Of a stretch of 64,000 nucleotides of DNA, positions 30,204 to 38,685 are shown piece after piece (positions within the stretch are counted from its first letter, which is position 1; each line of letters opens with the position of its first letter). A program made the position numbers and the translations under genes. The notes beneath the pieces are model-generated. The model had not been told where the DNA came from. It was given only the letters and a program-made list of their open reading frames with translations, and made no database searches. This DNA comes from Pseudomonas sp. K2I15 (GTDB lineage Bacteria; Pseudomonadota; Gammaproteobacteria; Pseudomonadales; Pseudomonadaceae), in assembly GCF_002204795.1 (NCBI RefSeq), contig NZ_NIXO01000007.1:1-64000 (forward strand). Direction: 5' to 3'.

Positions 30204-31808
30204 CTATCGACGCACGATCAGATACACGCCCACGGCGACCATGATGCCAGCCGGCCAGTGGCCCAGTTCATTCAGTGGCCCGCCTGCGGCCAGTATCGTG
30301 CCGCCCACCAGGTGCGCGGCGCCCAGCAGGCGCAGGAACCAGTCGTCCTTACGCTTGTGCCACGGCGGCGGCGGGTCGTTGGCGTGGGGCTGGGACATGC
30401 GCTCCAGCAGGTCGCGGGTCATGTTGGCCAGGTGTGGCAGTTGCTCGACCTGGCTTTGCAGGTTGCCCAGCAGGGTTTTCGGGCTGACGCGGTCACGCAT
30501 CCAGCGTTCAAGGAACGGCTGGGCGGTGTTCCACAGGTCCAGGTCCGGGTACAACTGGCGGCCCAGGCCTTCGATGTTCAGCAGGGTCTTTTGCAACAGG
30601 ATCAACTGCGGCTGCACTTCCATATTGAAGCGCCGCGCCGTCTGGAACAGGCGCATCAGCACCTGACCGAAGGAAATATCTTTTAACGGTTTTTCAAAGA
30701 TCGGCTCGCACACGGTGCGGATCGCCGCTTCGAATTCGTTGAGTTTGGTTTCTGCCGGCACCCAGCCCGAATCGATGTGCAACTGCGCCACGCGGCGGTA
30801 GTCACGCTTGAAGAAGGCGAACAGGTTGCGCGCCAGGTAATCCTGGTCTTCGGGGGTCAGGCTGCCGACGATGCCGCAGTCGATCGCAATGTACTGCGGG
30901 CTCCACGGGTTCACGGTGCTGACGAAGATGTTGCCGGGGTGCATGTCGGCGTGGAAGAAGCTGTCGCGGAACACCTGGGTGAAGAAGATTTCCACACCGC
31001 GCTCGGCGAGCATTTTCATGTCGGTGCGCTGGTCGGCCAGGGTCACGAGGTCGGTGACCTGCACGCCGTAGATGCGCTCCATCACCAGCACTTTGGGGCG
31101 GCACCAGTCCCAATAGACTTGCGGTACGTACAGCAACTGCGAGCCTTCGAAGTTGCGCTTGAGCTGGCTGGCGTTGGCCGCTTCGCGCAGCAGGTCGAGT
31201 TCGTCGTAGATGGTTTTTTCGTAGTCCAGCACCACGTCCACCGGGTGCAGCAGGCGCGCATCGGCAGAGAAGCGCTCGGCGGCGCGGGCGAGGATGAACA
31301 GCCACGCCAGGTCCTGGCCGATGATCGGCTTGAGGCCCGGGCGGATCACCTTCACCACCACTTCTTCGCCGCTTTTCAGTTGGGCGGCATGCACCTGGGC
31401 CACCGAGGCCGAGGCCAGCGGCGCGATGTCGAAGCGGCTGAACACTTCGCTGATTTTCTTGCCCAGCTGTTCTTCGATCAGCGTGACTGCCAGTTGCGAG
31501 TCGAACGGCGGCACTCGGTCCTGCAACAGCATCAGTTCGTCGGCGATGTCTTCGGGCAACAGGTCGCGGCGGGTGGAGAGGATCTGCCCGAACTTGATGA
31601 AGATCGGCCCCAGGTCCTGCAGCGCCAGGCGCAGGCGCGCACCACGGCTCAGGTCGAGGGTTTTGCGCGGGAACCAGCGCCACGGCAGCACATAGCGCAC
31701 CGCCAGCAGAAACCACGGCAACGGCAGGGCGAACAGCAGGTCATCGAGGCGGTAGCGGATTACGACGCGCTGGATACGAAACAAACGGCGGACGGCGAGC
31801 AGCTTCAT
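30204..31808 (-). CDS. ubiB: Ubiquinone biosynthesis regulatory protein UbiB
   Basis: A 534-residue ABC1/ADCK-type atypical kinase or ATPase needed for ubiquinone synthesis. The KxGQ motif is seen in [11 protein letters not shown] near residue 70, the alanine-rich loop in ASASVAQVH near 130, and the catalytic region in DMHPGNIF and AIDCGIVG near 290-310. The C-terminus holds two hydrophobic helices that anchor it in the inner membrane. It overlaps ubiJ by four bases. Confidence 0.95.
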   Translation of the reverse strand: MKLLAVRRLFRIQRVVIRYRLDDLLFALPLPWFLLAVRYVLPWRWFPRKTLDLSRGARLRLALQDLGPIFIKFGQILSTRRDLLPEDIADELMLLQDRVPPFDSQLAVTLIEEQLGKKISEVFSRFDIAPLASASVAQVHAAQLKSGEEVVVKVIRPGLKPIIGQDLAWLFILARAAERFSADARLLHPVDVVLDYEKTIYDELDLLREAANASQLKRNFEGSQLLYVPQVYWDWCRPKVLVMERIYGVQVTDLVTLADQRTDMKMLAERGVEIFFTQVFRDSFFHADMHPGNIFVSTVNPWSPQYIAIDCGIVGSLTPEDQDYLARNLFAFFKRDYRRVAQLHIDSGWVPAETKLNEFEAAIRTVCEPIFEKPLKDISFGQVLMRLFQTARRFNMEVQPQLILLQKTLLNIEGLGRQLYPDLDLWNTAQPFLERWMRDRVSPKTLLGNLQSQVEQLPHLANMTRDLLERMSQPHANDPPPPWHKRKDDWFLRLLGAAHLVGGTILAAGGPLNELGHWPAGIMVAVGVYLIVRR

Positions 31809-32428
31809 GCGTTATCGCTTGAATCAAGGGAGCGGCTCAGGCGCTCGAAGCGCGCCTCAAGTCGTTCCAGGTCGAGTTTGGCCTGGTCGAGTTCGCGAAA
31901 GCGCGCTTCGGCTTCCCGTTGTCCGACCAAGGTGCGCGATTCTTCGCTCAGGTATTCGGCGAGGTTCTGGTTCAGGCTGGCGAAACCCTGCTGGTACCAG
32001 CGCGTGCGGCTGCGCAGGTGGCCGCTGATCAGTTGGGTGGCCACCGGGCCGAGCCAACGGGACAGCTCGTATTCCCAATCCAGTTCCAGGTCTTGCAGCA
32101 CGGCGGCCAGGTCCATCAGCACCGCGCTGTCGCCTTCAAGTTCCACGTCGGGGCCGTGGAGGATCGCCGTCTTGTCCCGGCTCAAGGCCAGGCGCAGCAG
32201 GCTTGAGCCGGAAGCACTCAGGGTGCAGTCGGCGTCGGCGGCCCAGTGGGACGCCAGCAACAGGCCTTCATCGCTGGGCAGGATAAACAGCTGCAAGGCG
32301 GGGCTGGTGCAATCGACGGCGATGATCTTGCCGTTCAGGTGCGCCAGCCGCGCCAGGGCGGTGCTGTCCAGGCGCAGAATACGGTTGAGGCCGTGTTCAA
32401 CGCTGGCGAGAAGGCCCGCGAACAGCAT
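31805..32428 (-). CDS. ubiJ: Ubiquinone biosynthesis accessory factor UbiJ
   Basis: A 207-residue protein with an N-terminal SCP2 (sterol carrier) lipid-binding domain and a C-terminal coiled coil rich in Glu, Arg and Leu (about residues 165-205). It helps organise the soluble Ubi complex. It shares one base with the end of ubiE (stop and start as TGATG) and four with ubiB, a tightly coupled ubiE-J-B unit. Confidence 0.92.
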   Translation of the reverse strand: MLFAGLLASVEHGLNRILRLDSTALARLAHLNGKIIAVDCTSPALQLFILPSDEGLLLASHWAADADCTLSASGSSLLRLALSRDKTAILHGPDVELEGDSAVLMDLAAVLQDLELDWEYELSRWLGPVATQLISGHLRSRTRWYQQGFASLNQNLAEYLSEESRTLVGQREAEARFRELDQAKLDLERLEARFERLSRSLDSSDNA

Positions 32429-33198
32429 CAGGGTTTGATGCCGCGGTGCAGGGCAACGATGCCTGAGGTCATGTTGTGGTAGGTCACGCGGTCGAAACCG
32501 GCTTCTACCATCATCGACTTCAGGGTTTCCTGGTTCGGGTGCATGCGGATCGATTCGGCCAGGTAGCGGTAGCTTTCGGCGTCATTGGTGATCAGTTTGC
32601 CCATCAACGGCATGAAGGCGAACGAGTAAGTGTCGTAGACCTTGGACATCAGCGCGTTGGTCGGCTTGGAGAACTCCAGTACCAGCAGGCGGCCGCCGGG
32701 CTTGAGTACGCGCAACATGGAGCGCAGCGCGTCTTCCTTGTGGGTCACGTTACGCAGGCCGAAGGCGATGGTCACGCAGTCGAAATGGTTGTCCGGGAAC
32801 GGCAGCTTTTCAGCGTCTGCCTGGACGAACTCGATATTGCCCGCCACGCCTTTATCCAGCAGGCGATCGCGACCGACCTTGAGCATCGAGCCGTTGATGT
32901 CGGCCAATACCACTTGGCCCGTCGGGCCCACCAGCTTGGAGAACTTGGCGGCCAGGTCGCCCGTACCGCCGGCGATATCCAACACGCGGTTGCCGGTGCG
33001 TACGCCCGACAACTCAATGGTGAAGCGCTTCCACAGGCGGTGCATGCCGCCGGACAGCACGTCGTTCATCAAGTCGTACTTGGCGGCAACCGAGTGGAAC
33101 ACCTCGGCGACTTTTTCCGCTTTCTGGCTTTCCGGGACGTTCTTGAAGCCGAAGTGAGTGGTGGGTTCGGCATCGCTGCCTTTGCGCTGATCAGTCAT
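32428..33198 (-). CDS. ubiE: Ubiquinone/menaquinone methyltransferase UbiE
   Basis: A 256-residue SAM-dependent C-methyltransferase of ubiquinone synthesis. [17 protein letters not shown] opens the protein. [12 protein letters not shown] is the SAM-binding motif near residue 73, and [17 protein letters not shown] follows near 145. The ATG at 33198 gives the usual length; a longer frame upstream has no family similarity. It heads the long minus-strand operon running to rsmE. Confidence 0.96.
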   Translation of the reverse strand: MTDQRKGSDAEPTTHFGFKNVPESQKAEKVAEVFHSVAAKYDLMNDVLSGGMHRLWKRFTIELSGVRTGNRVLDIAGGTGDLAAKFSKLVGPTGQVVLADINGSMLKVGRDRLLDKGVAGNIEFVQADAEKLPFPDNHFDCVTIAFGLRNVTHKEDALRSMLRVLKPGGRLLVLEFSKPTNALMSKVYDTYSFAFMPLMGKLITNDAESYRYLAESIRMHPNQETLKSMMVEAGFDRVTYHNMTSGIVALHRGIKP

Positions 33199-33341
33199 AT
33201 CGCTGTCACCAAAAGAGAATGGGGGCATTCTAATCCCCAAGGCATGCTTTGTCTTGGCAAGGCTGAAGGTAAGATAGGTGGTCACCGAGACCTTTTGCCG
33301 CATGGCGGGTCGACAAGTCTCTATAACGAGGAGTCATTCAA

Positions 33342-33617
33342 ATGGCCCGTATACAGGTTGAACGTGCCCACACACTGGGCAAAGACGCTGCCCGCGAAAA
33401 AGCCGACAAGTTGGCGAGCAAACTCAAGGACCAGTATGGCCTGGAGTCTTCGTGGGCCGGCGACACGCTGAATCTCAAACGCTCGGGAGTAAAAGGCACC
33501 GTGAAAGTGGCTGAAGATTCCCTGCGCATCGAAGTCGAACTGGGCCTGTTGATGTCGGCCATGAGTGGCACCATCAAGTCCGAAATCGAGAAGGCGCTGG
33601 ATAAAGCCCTGGCCTGA
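33342..33617 (+). CDS. Small polyhydroxyalkanoic acid system protein
   Basis: A 91-residue protein beginning MARIQVERAHTLGKDAAREKADKL, which fits the small family found next to phasin genes of PHA clusters (PHA_gran_rgn). No signal or membrane segment is seen. Its function is not established; the position suggests a granule-associated role. It lies 105 bases upstream of phaI on the same strand and is divergent from ubiE, with a 143-base gap that must hold both promoters. Confidence 0.85.
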   Translation: MARIQVERAHTLGKDAAREKADKLASKLKDQYGLESSWAGDTLNLKRSGVKGTVKVAEDSLRIEVELGLLMSAMSGTIKSEIEKALDKALA

Positions 33618-33722
33618 TTTTCGACCTTCTTAGGGTGCCGATTCTAATTTTTCTGCCTACTTTGTGCCCAAGCCCTCAACTTCTGTGGGCAGTTCCTCCC
33701 CCCTTTATGCGTGAGGTGCACC

Positions 33723-34145
33723 ATGGCCAAAGTTATTTTGAAGAAAAAAATTGCTACCGGAACTAACGCCCTGACTGACGTTAAATCTTATGCCCGCAAG
33801 ATCTGGCTGGCCGGTTTGGGGGCTTATGCCAAGGTAGGCAGTGAGGGCGCCGAGTACTTCAAGGAACTCGTAAAGACCGGTCAACATGTTGAAAGTAAAG
33901 GAAAAAAAGTTGTGATTGAACAACTTGATGCAGCCAACAGTCAGATTGATCAAGTCAAGAGCGAAGTCTTCGGCGTCAAAGGTCGAGTCGAAGTGCAACT
34001 GGATAAAGTTGAAAGAGCTTTTGATAGTCGTGTTGGAAGTGCCTTGAATCGGATCGGCATTCCGTCTAAACATGACGTGGAGACACTCTCTGCTAAGCTC
34101 GATGAGCTGACGGCATTGCTCGAACGTGTCGCGCGTAAACACTAA
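33723..34145 (+). CDS. phaI: Phasin PhaI
   Basis: A 140-residue phasin that coats mcl-PHA granules. It starts MAKVILKKK and shows the phasin segment SYARKIWLAGLGAYAKVGSEG near residue 20, followed by amphipathic helices with heptad leucines and valines. Start at ATG 33723 follows GTGAGG. PhaF follows 12 bases downstream and shares the YSRKIWLAGLG motif, so the pair arose by duplication. Expression is expected to need PhaD, encoded nearby. Confidence 0.94.
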   Translation: MAKVILKKKIATGTNALTDVKSYARKIWLAGLGAYAKVGSEGAEYFKELVKTGQHVESKGKKVVIEQLDAANSQIDQVKSEVFGVKGRVEVQLDKVERAFDSRVGSALNRIGIPSKHDVETLSAKLDELTALLERVARKH

Positions 34146-34157
34146 GGAGACAACGGG

Positions 34158-35156
34158 ATGGCTGTTAAAAAGACTACTGATAAAGAAGGCAGCTCGTGGA
34201 TCGGGGAAGTTGAAAAATACTCCCGCAAGATCTGGCTGGCTGGTTTAGGCGTGTACTCGAAGGTGAGCAGTGACGGCGGCAAATACTTCGAGACTTTGGT
34301 TAAAGACGGCGAGAAGGCCGAAAAGTTGACCAAGAGCACAGTGGGTAAACAAGTCGATGCGGCAAAGGCTTCCGCCGGTTCTGCCAAATCGCGTATCAGC
34401 GACAAGTGGGGCGAACTGGAAGGGGCTTTTGACAAGCGCCTGAACAGTGCCATTTCGCGACTGGGCGTGCCTAGCCGTACCGAAGTGAAAGCGCTGCACA
34501 GCAAGGTCGATACGTTGACCAAGCAAATCGAAAAACTCACCGGCGCTAAAGTTGCGCCAGTTGCGGCTAAAACCGCAGCGGCCAAACCGGCTGCCAAGCC
34601 TGCCGCGAAAACTGCAGCGGCCAAACCAGCTGCAAAAACCGCCGCTAAACCTCTGGTCAAGGCTGCCGCCAAGCCTGCGGCCAAGGCGCCTGCCAAAGTT
34701 GCCGCAAAACCGGCCGCCAAGCCTGCGGCGAAAACCGCAGCGGCTAAACCGGCCGCCAAGCCTGCCGCCAAACCAGTGGCCGCTAAAGCCGCTGCTAAAC
34801 CTGCGGCAAAACCCGCAGCCAAGCCGGCAGTAAAAGCAGCAGCCAAACCAGTGGCGAAAACCGCCGCGGCTAAACCGGCTGCCAAGCCAGCCGCTGCGAA
34901 ACCTGCAGCCAAGCCGGTCGCTGCAAAACCCGCCGCCAAGCCAGCTGCGGCAAAACCTGTAGCGGCCAAGCCTGCTGCAAAACCGGCCGCGGCGAAGAAG
35001 CCTGCCGTAGCCAAAAAACCAGCAGCGCCAAAGCCTGCGGTAGCGGCCAAGCCTGCAACCCCGGCACCGGCGACCAATTCGGTGACCCCACCGACTCACG
35101 CTGCTGCTACCCCGACTGCAACGCCGGCAACCCCGACGCCTACCAGTCAGTCCTGA
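34158..35156 (+). CDS. phaF: Phasin PhaF with histone-like C-terminal tail
   Basis: A 332-residue granule protein. The N-terminal phasin domain spans about residues 1-135 (YSRKIWLAGLGVYSKVSSDG; a leucine-zipper-like stretch near 115-130). The rest is a Lys/Ala/Pro tail of AAKPAAKP-type repeats like histone H1, then a Thr/Pro-rich end. In P. putida such a tail binds DNA non-specifically and helps share granules between daughter cells. It is the last gene of the phaIF unit and is followed by a strong terminator. Confidence 0.95.
   Translation: MAVKKTTDKEGSSWIGEVEKYSRKIWLAGLGVYSKVSSDGGKYFETLVKDGEKAEKLTKSTVGKQVDAAKASAGSAKSRISDKWGELEGAFDKRLNSAISRLGVPSRTEVKALHSKVDTLTKQIEKLTGAKVAPVAAKTAAAKPAAKPAAKTAAAKPAAKTAAKPLVKAAAKPAAKAPAKVAAKPAAKPAAKTAAAKPAAKPAAKPVAAKAAAKPAAKPAAKPAVKAAAKPVAKTAAAKPAAKPAAAKPAAKPVAAKPAAKPAAAKPVAAKPAAKPAAAKKPAVAKKPAAPKPAVAAKPATPAPATNSVTPPTHAAATPTATPATPTPTSQS
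34558..35046 (+). repeat. AAKP-repeat coding region of phaF
   Basis: Roughly 160 codons of imperfect AAKP, AAKPAAKP and KTAAAKP units, with varied synonymous codons, encode the DNA-binding tail. The variation in codons suggests it is old and not a recent slippage expansion. Confidence 0.85.
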
Positions 35157-35170
35157 TTTTTACGGGACAC

Positions 35171-35204
35171 AAAAAAGCCCGGCCTGCGAAGGTCGGGCTT
35201 TTTT
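35171..35204 (+). terminator. Bidirectional intrinsic terminator, phaF / phaD
   Basis: A hairpin AAGCCCGGCC ... GGTCGGGCTT with an A run before and a T run after, 15 bases after the phaF stop. The A run makes it usable also for the convergent phaD transcript. Confidence 0.9.
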
Positions 35205-35232
35205 ATTGATGGGGTCTACAGAGCGCCACATT

Positions 35233-35853
35233 TTAGTCCGAGTCGTCCAGGTAACGCAGCGCCAAACGCTCCGTCGCCAGCCGCGCCGGCATCAGCAAAT
35301 GCGGCGCCACCAGCATCATGATCTGGTACACCACCACCCGCACCTCACCTTCACGGTCGAGTATCCGTTGGTAATCCAGGGAAAACAGCAGGGTCATGGT
35401 GATCTGTTCCACCAACTGCCCCAACGCCTGGGTGTCACTGACCAATTGCTCGTCGGTCTTGAGCCGGGCCAGCAATGAGGCCAACGTGCGCTTGAGCGCC
35501 GTCAGCAGGTTGCGAATGCCCTTGGCCAGCTTCGGCAAGCGCCCCGCCAGATTCGACAGGTCCTGGAACAGAAACCGATAGTGCGCCATGCGCTCCACGA
35601 TCAGGTGCAAAAACAGCCAGTAATCCTCGGCCGCCAGTTGCGCGTCTTCAGGCGGGTCGAGCAACGGCGACAGTTCGGCCTGGAAACGCTCGAACAGCCC
35701 AAGCACCAGCGGTTCCTTGCCATGGAAGTGGTAATAGAGATTGCCGGGGCTGATCCCCATTTCATTGGCCACCTCCATGGTCGACACGTTCGGCTCGCCC
35801 TTGTGGTTGAACAACTGCAAGGCACATTCAAGGATACGGTCGCGGGTCTTCAT
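35233..35853 (-). CDS. phaD: TetR-family regulator PhaD
   Basis: A 206-residue DNA-binding activator of the pha cluster. The N-terminal helix-turn-helix reads TMEVANEMGISPGNLYYHFHGKE near residue 25-47. The C-terminal ligand domain is helical. In P. putida the homologue activates phaC1 and phaI; the same is inferred here. It closes the phaC1-phaZ-phaC2-phaD run and is convergent with phaF. Confidence 0.94.
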   Translation of the reverse strand: MKTRDRILECALQLFNHKGEPNVSTMEVANEMGISPGNLYYHFHGKEPLVLGLFERFQAELSPLLDPPEDAQLAAEDYWLFLHLIVERMAHYRFLFQDLSNLAGRLPKLAKGIRNLLTALKRTLASLLARLKTDEQLVSDTQALGQLVEQITMTLLFSLDYQRILDREGEVRVVVYQIMMLVAPHLLMPARLATERLALRYLDDSD

Positions 35854-35880
35854 CCAGTCTTCTTAAGGTCTTCGTTGGGC

Positions 35881-37563
35881 TCAGCGGACCCGCACATACG
35901 TGCCCGGCGCCGCTTCCATCGGTGGGTAATTCTGGTTGCCCAGGGCGGTCAGGGTTTCGCGCTGCACACCGGAGCGCTGCTGGATCCACGCCAGCCAATT
36001 GGGCCACCAGCTGCCTTCGACGTGATTGGCATCGTAGTACCAGGCGCGCGGGTCGCTGCTCAGCTTGAGGTTCTCGACGTAGTTGGCCTTGGGGTTGCCC
36101 GGCGGGTTGAGGATGCTCTGGATATGCCCGCTGTTGGACAGAATGAAGCGCTTGTCGCCGCCCAGCAGTTGCGTGGAGCGGTACACCGCATCCCACGGCG
36201 TGATGTGGTCGTTGATCCCGCCCACGCTGAAGCTGTCCACTGTGACCTTTTGCAGGTCGATGGGCGTGCCGCAGACCTCCAGGCCACCGGGATGGCTCAG
36301 CGGGTTGTGCTTGAAGAAGTCCAGCAAGTCGCCATGCAGCGCGGCCGGCAGGCGGGTGTTGTCGTTGTTCCAGTACAGGATGTCGAACGCCGGCGGCTCC
36401 TTGCCCAGGAGGTAGTTGTTGATCCAGTAATTCCAGATCAGATCGTTGGGGCGCATCCAGGCGAACACCTTGGCCATGTCGCGGCCGTCGAGCACGCCTT
36501 GTTGGTACGAGCGGCGCTTGGCGGCTTCCAGGGTCTGCTCGTCGGCGAACAGGGTGGCGGGGCTGTCTATCTGGCTGTCCAGCAGGCTCACCAGGTAGCT
36601 GGCGCTGGAGATGCGGCGTAACTGGCGCTTGGCCTGTAGATGGCCTTGCAGCGCGGCGATGGTCAGGCCACCGGCGCAGGCGCCCATCAGGTTGACCTCG
36701 CGGGCACCGGTGATTGCACGGGTTACGTTCAGCGCTTCTTCCAGGGCTGCGACGTAGGTGGACAGGCCCCATTCGCGATGCCGTACATCCGGGTTGCGCC
36801 AGCTGACCATGAACACCTGCAGGCCATTTTTCAGGGCGAACTGGACGAAGCTGTTGTTCGGGCTCAGGTCGAAAATGTAGTACTTGTTGATTTGCGGCGG
36901 CACCACCAGCAGCGGCTTGGCGTACTGTTTTTCGCTCATGGGCTTGTACTGGATCAGCTCCAGCAGCTCATTGCGAAACACCACCGAGCCCGGCGTGGTG
37001 GCTACGGTTTTGCCAACTTCAAAAGCCTGCTTGGTCACCTGGCGCGGCAAGCCGTTGTTGTGCAGCAGGTCGTCGAACAGGTTGCTGACGCCACGCACCA
37101 CGCTGTTGCCCCCAGAGTTGAGCAGTTCCTTGATCGCCAGCGGGTTGAGCAAGGTGTTGGACGGCGACACCGCATCGTTGAGCAGGGCAAAGGCAAAATG
37201 CGCCCGTGCCCGGTCGTCGGCGCTCAGGTTGCTGTCGTCGATCCAGTGTCGGGTTTGTTTTTGCCAGCTCAAATACGCTTGCAGGCTGCGCCGATAAAAC
37301 GGGTTGAGTTGCCAGGTCGGGTCGGCGAAGCGGTTGTCGGCCGGGTTCGGCTCGTGCACCGTTTCCCCGAGTAATACGCGGCCCAATTGCCCGCCCAGCT
37401 TCAGGGCGTGCCGGGCGGTGTGCACCGGGTTGCGCAAGCCGTGTGCGGCGACGCTGCGCAGGGTCGAGAGCAAATCCCGGCCGCGCAGGCCGGTGATCGC
37501 ACTTTGTGCATTGATGAACGCGGCGGGTGTGGGCACCGGGTTCGATACGGGTCTTTCTCGCAT
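35881..37563 (-). CDS. phaC2: Class II poly(3-hydroxyalkanoate) polymerase PhaC2
   Basis: A 560-residue synthase that polymerises medium-chain 3-hydroxyacyl-CoA. The lipase-like box with the catalytic cysteine is GACAGG near residue 296. The acid is probably in GGINDHITPW near 451 and the histidine in SNSGHIQSI near 479. It is similar over its length to PhaC1. The ATG at 37563 follows AAGGAGTG; an upstream in-frame start adds residues with no family match. Confidence 0.94.
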   Translation of the reverse strand: MRERPVSNPVPTPAAFINAQSAITGLRGRDLLSTLRSVAAHGLRNPVHTARHALKLGGQLGRVLLGETVHEPNPADNRFADPTWQLNPFYRRSLQAYLSWQKQTRHWIDDSNLSADDRARAHFAFALLNDAVSPSNTLLNPLAIKELLNSGGNSVVRGVSNLFDDLLHNNGLPRQVTKQAFEVGKTVATTPGSVVFRNELLELIQYKPMSEKQYAKPLLVVPPQINKYYIFDLSPNNSFVQFALKNGLQVFMVSWRNPDVRHREWGLSTYVAALEEALNVTRAITGAREVNLMGACAGGLTIAALQGHLQAKRQLRRISSASYLVSLLDSQIDSPATLFADEQTLEAAKRRSYQQGVLDGRDMAKVFAWMRPNDLIWNYWINNYLLGKEPPAFDILYWNNDNTRLPAALHGDLLDFFKHNPLSHPGGLEVCGTPIDLQKVTVDSFSVGGINDHITPWDAVYRSTQLLGGDKRFILSNSGHIQSILNPPGNPKANYVENLKLSSDPRAWYYDANHVEGSWWPNWLAWIQQRSGVQRETLTALGNQNYPPMEAAPGTYVRVR

Positions 37564-37664
37564 GCGCCAACACTCCTTCGTCAAGCCATCAACAAGCACG
37601 CCAATTCAGAACCATAGTCGGTTCTGGCCAAGTTGCGCGGCACGGTCGTCCTGACCGCCGCCGT

Positions 37665-38510
37665 CTATAGCGCAGGTTGCGGGTGAATCACTGCCCTCAG
37701 GCGTTCCTCCTGGAGAAATTTCATGATGATCGGCGCCACCGCTTCGGCCCGGGTAATCAGGAACAGATGGCCGTCGTCGATGATGTGCAGTTGGGCGTTG
37801 GGAATGCGCCAGGCCAGCATGCGCATGTTGACCAGCGGGATCAGTGGGTCGTCATCGCCGGCCAGCACCAGGGTCGGCTGCTTGATCTTGTGCAGCCAGT
37901 GGATGCTGGTCCAGCCAAGCCCGGCGAACAGTTGCCAGTAGTAACCCAGCTTGCCCGCCGAACGCACTTTGCTGGCATGCTCGGCGGCCAGTTTCGAATC
38001 CCGACGGAAGGAGCCGCCGTAGATCATTGGTGCAATGCGCACCACGTGGGACGGCTGGATATAGCGCCGGGGGCTGGCCATCAGCCACAAGACTTTCGGT
38101 TTGCCCGGCACCATGAACGCGCCAGCGGCGGTGGCCGCGAGAATCAGCTTTTTGCAGCGCTCCGGGTAGTCATACGCAAACTGCTGCGCCAGGGCTCCGC
38201 CCCAGGAAACCCCTACCGCGTTGACCTGGCCATAGTCGAGGTAATCGAGCATGCGCGCGGTGAGTTTGGCCAGGCCGGGAAAGCGATAAGGCCGGCTGGG
38301 CGTCGACGAACCGCCGACCCCCGGCACATCAAAGGCAATCACTTCCAGGTCTGGGTCCAGGGCCTGGACGAACGGAAACACCAGCTCAAGGTTGGCGCCG
38401 ATGCCGTTGAAAATCAGCAGCGGCGTCAAGTGAGGCTTGCCCGGGCGCACCGCCGTGCGGATGGCTTGGCCATCCAGGTCGATGGTACGGAAGATGAACG
38501 GTTGCGGCAT
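37665..38510 (-). CDS. phaZ: Intracellular mcl-PHA depolymerase PhaZ
   Basis: A 281-residue alpha/beta hydrolase that breaks down stored PHA on the granule. The serine is in GVSWGGALAQQ near residue 102, the aspartate probably in GDDDPLIPL near 221 and the histidine in DDGHLFL near 248. Its place between the two synthases is the standard arrangement of pseudomonads. A REPIN lies upstream, between it and phaC1. Confidence 0.95.
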   Translation of the reverse strand: MPQPFIFRTIDLDGQAIRTAVRPGKPHLTPLLIFNGIGANLELVFPFVQALDPDLEVIAFDVPGVGGSSTPSRPYRFPGLAKLTARMLDYLDYGQVNAVGVSWGGALAQQFAYDYPERCKKLILAATAAGAFMVPGKPKVLWLMASPRRYIQPSHVVRIAPMIYGGSFRRDSKLAAEHASKVRSAGKLGYYWQLFAGLGWTSIHWLHKIKQPTLVLAGDDDPLIPLVNMRMLAWRIPNAQLHIIDDGHLFLITRAEAVAPIIMKFLQEERLRAVIHPQPAL

Positions 38511-38558
38511 GGGCTTACCCTGCGAAATGGCGCGCTATTTCCCTGTCGGAACTCGGTC

Positions 38559-38652
38559 AATGTGGGAGCGGGCTTGCTCGCGAAGACGGTGAATCAGTCT
38601 CCAGATGCATCAACTGACACACCGCATTCGCGAGCAAGCCCGCTCCCACATT
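38559..38652. repeat. REPIN (family 1) between phaC1 and phaZ
   Basis: An inverted pair of family 1 arms within the 175-base gap of the pha operon. An intergenic hairpin here could let phaC1 and phaZ messages be made in different amounts. Confidence 0.9.
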
Positions 38653-38685
38653 TGATCCTGTTCCAGTCACAAAAATGTATGTGCT

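Noticed and set aside
34558..35046. Mobile or minisatellite repeat in phaF
   Set aside because: The repetition is at protein level with mixed synonymous codons and is a known feature of PhaF tails.
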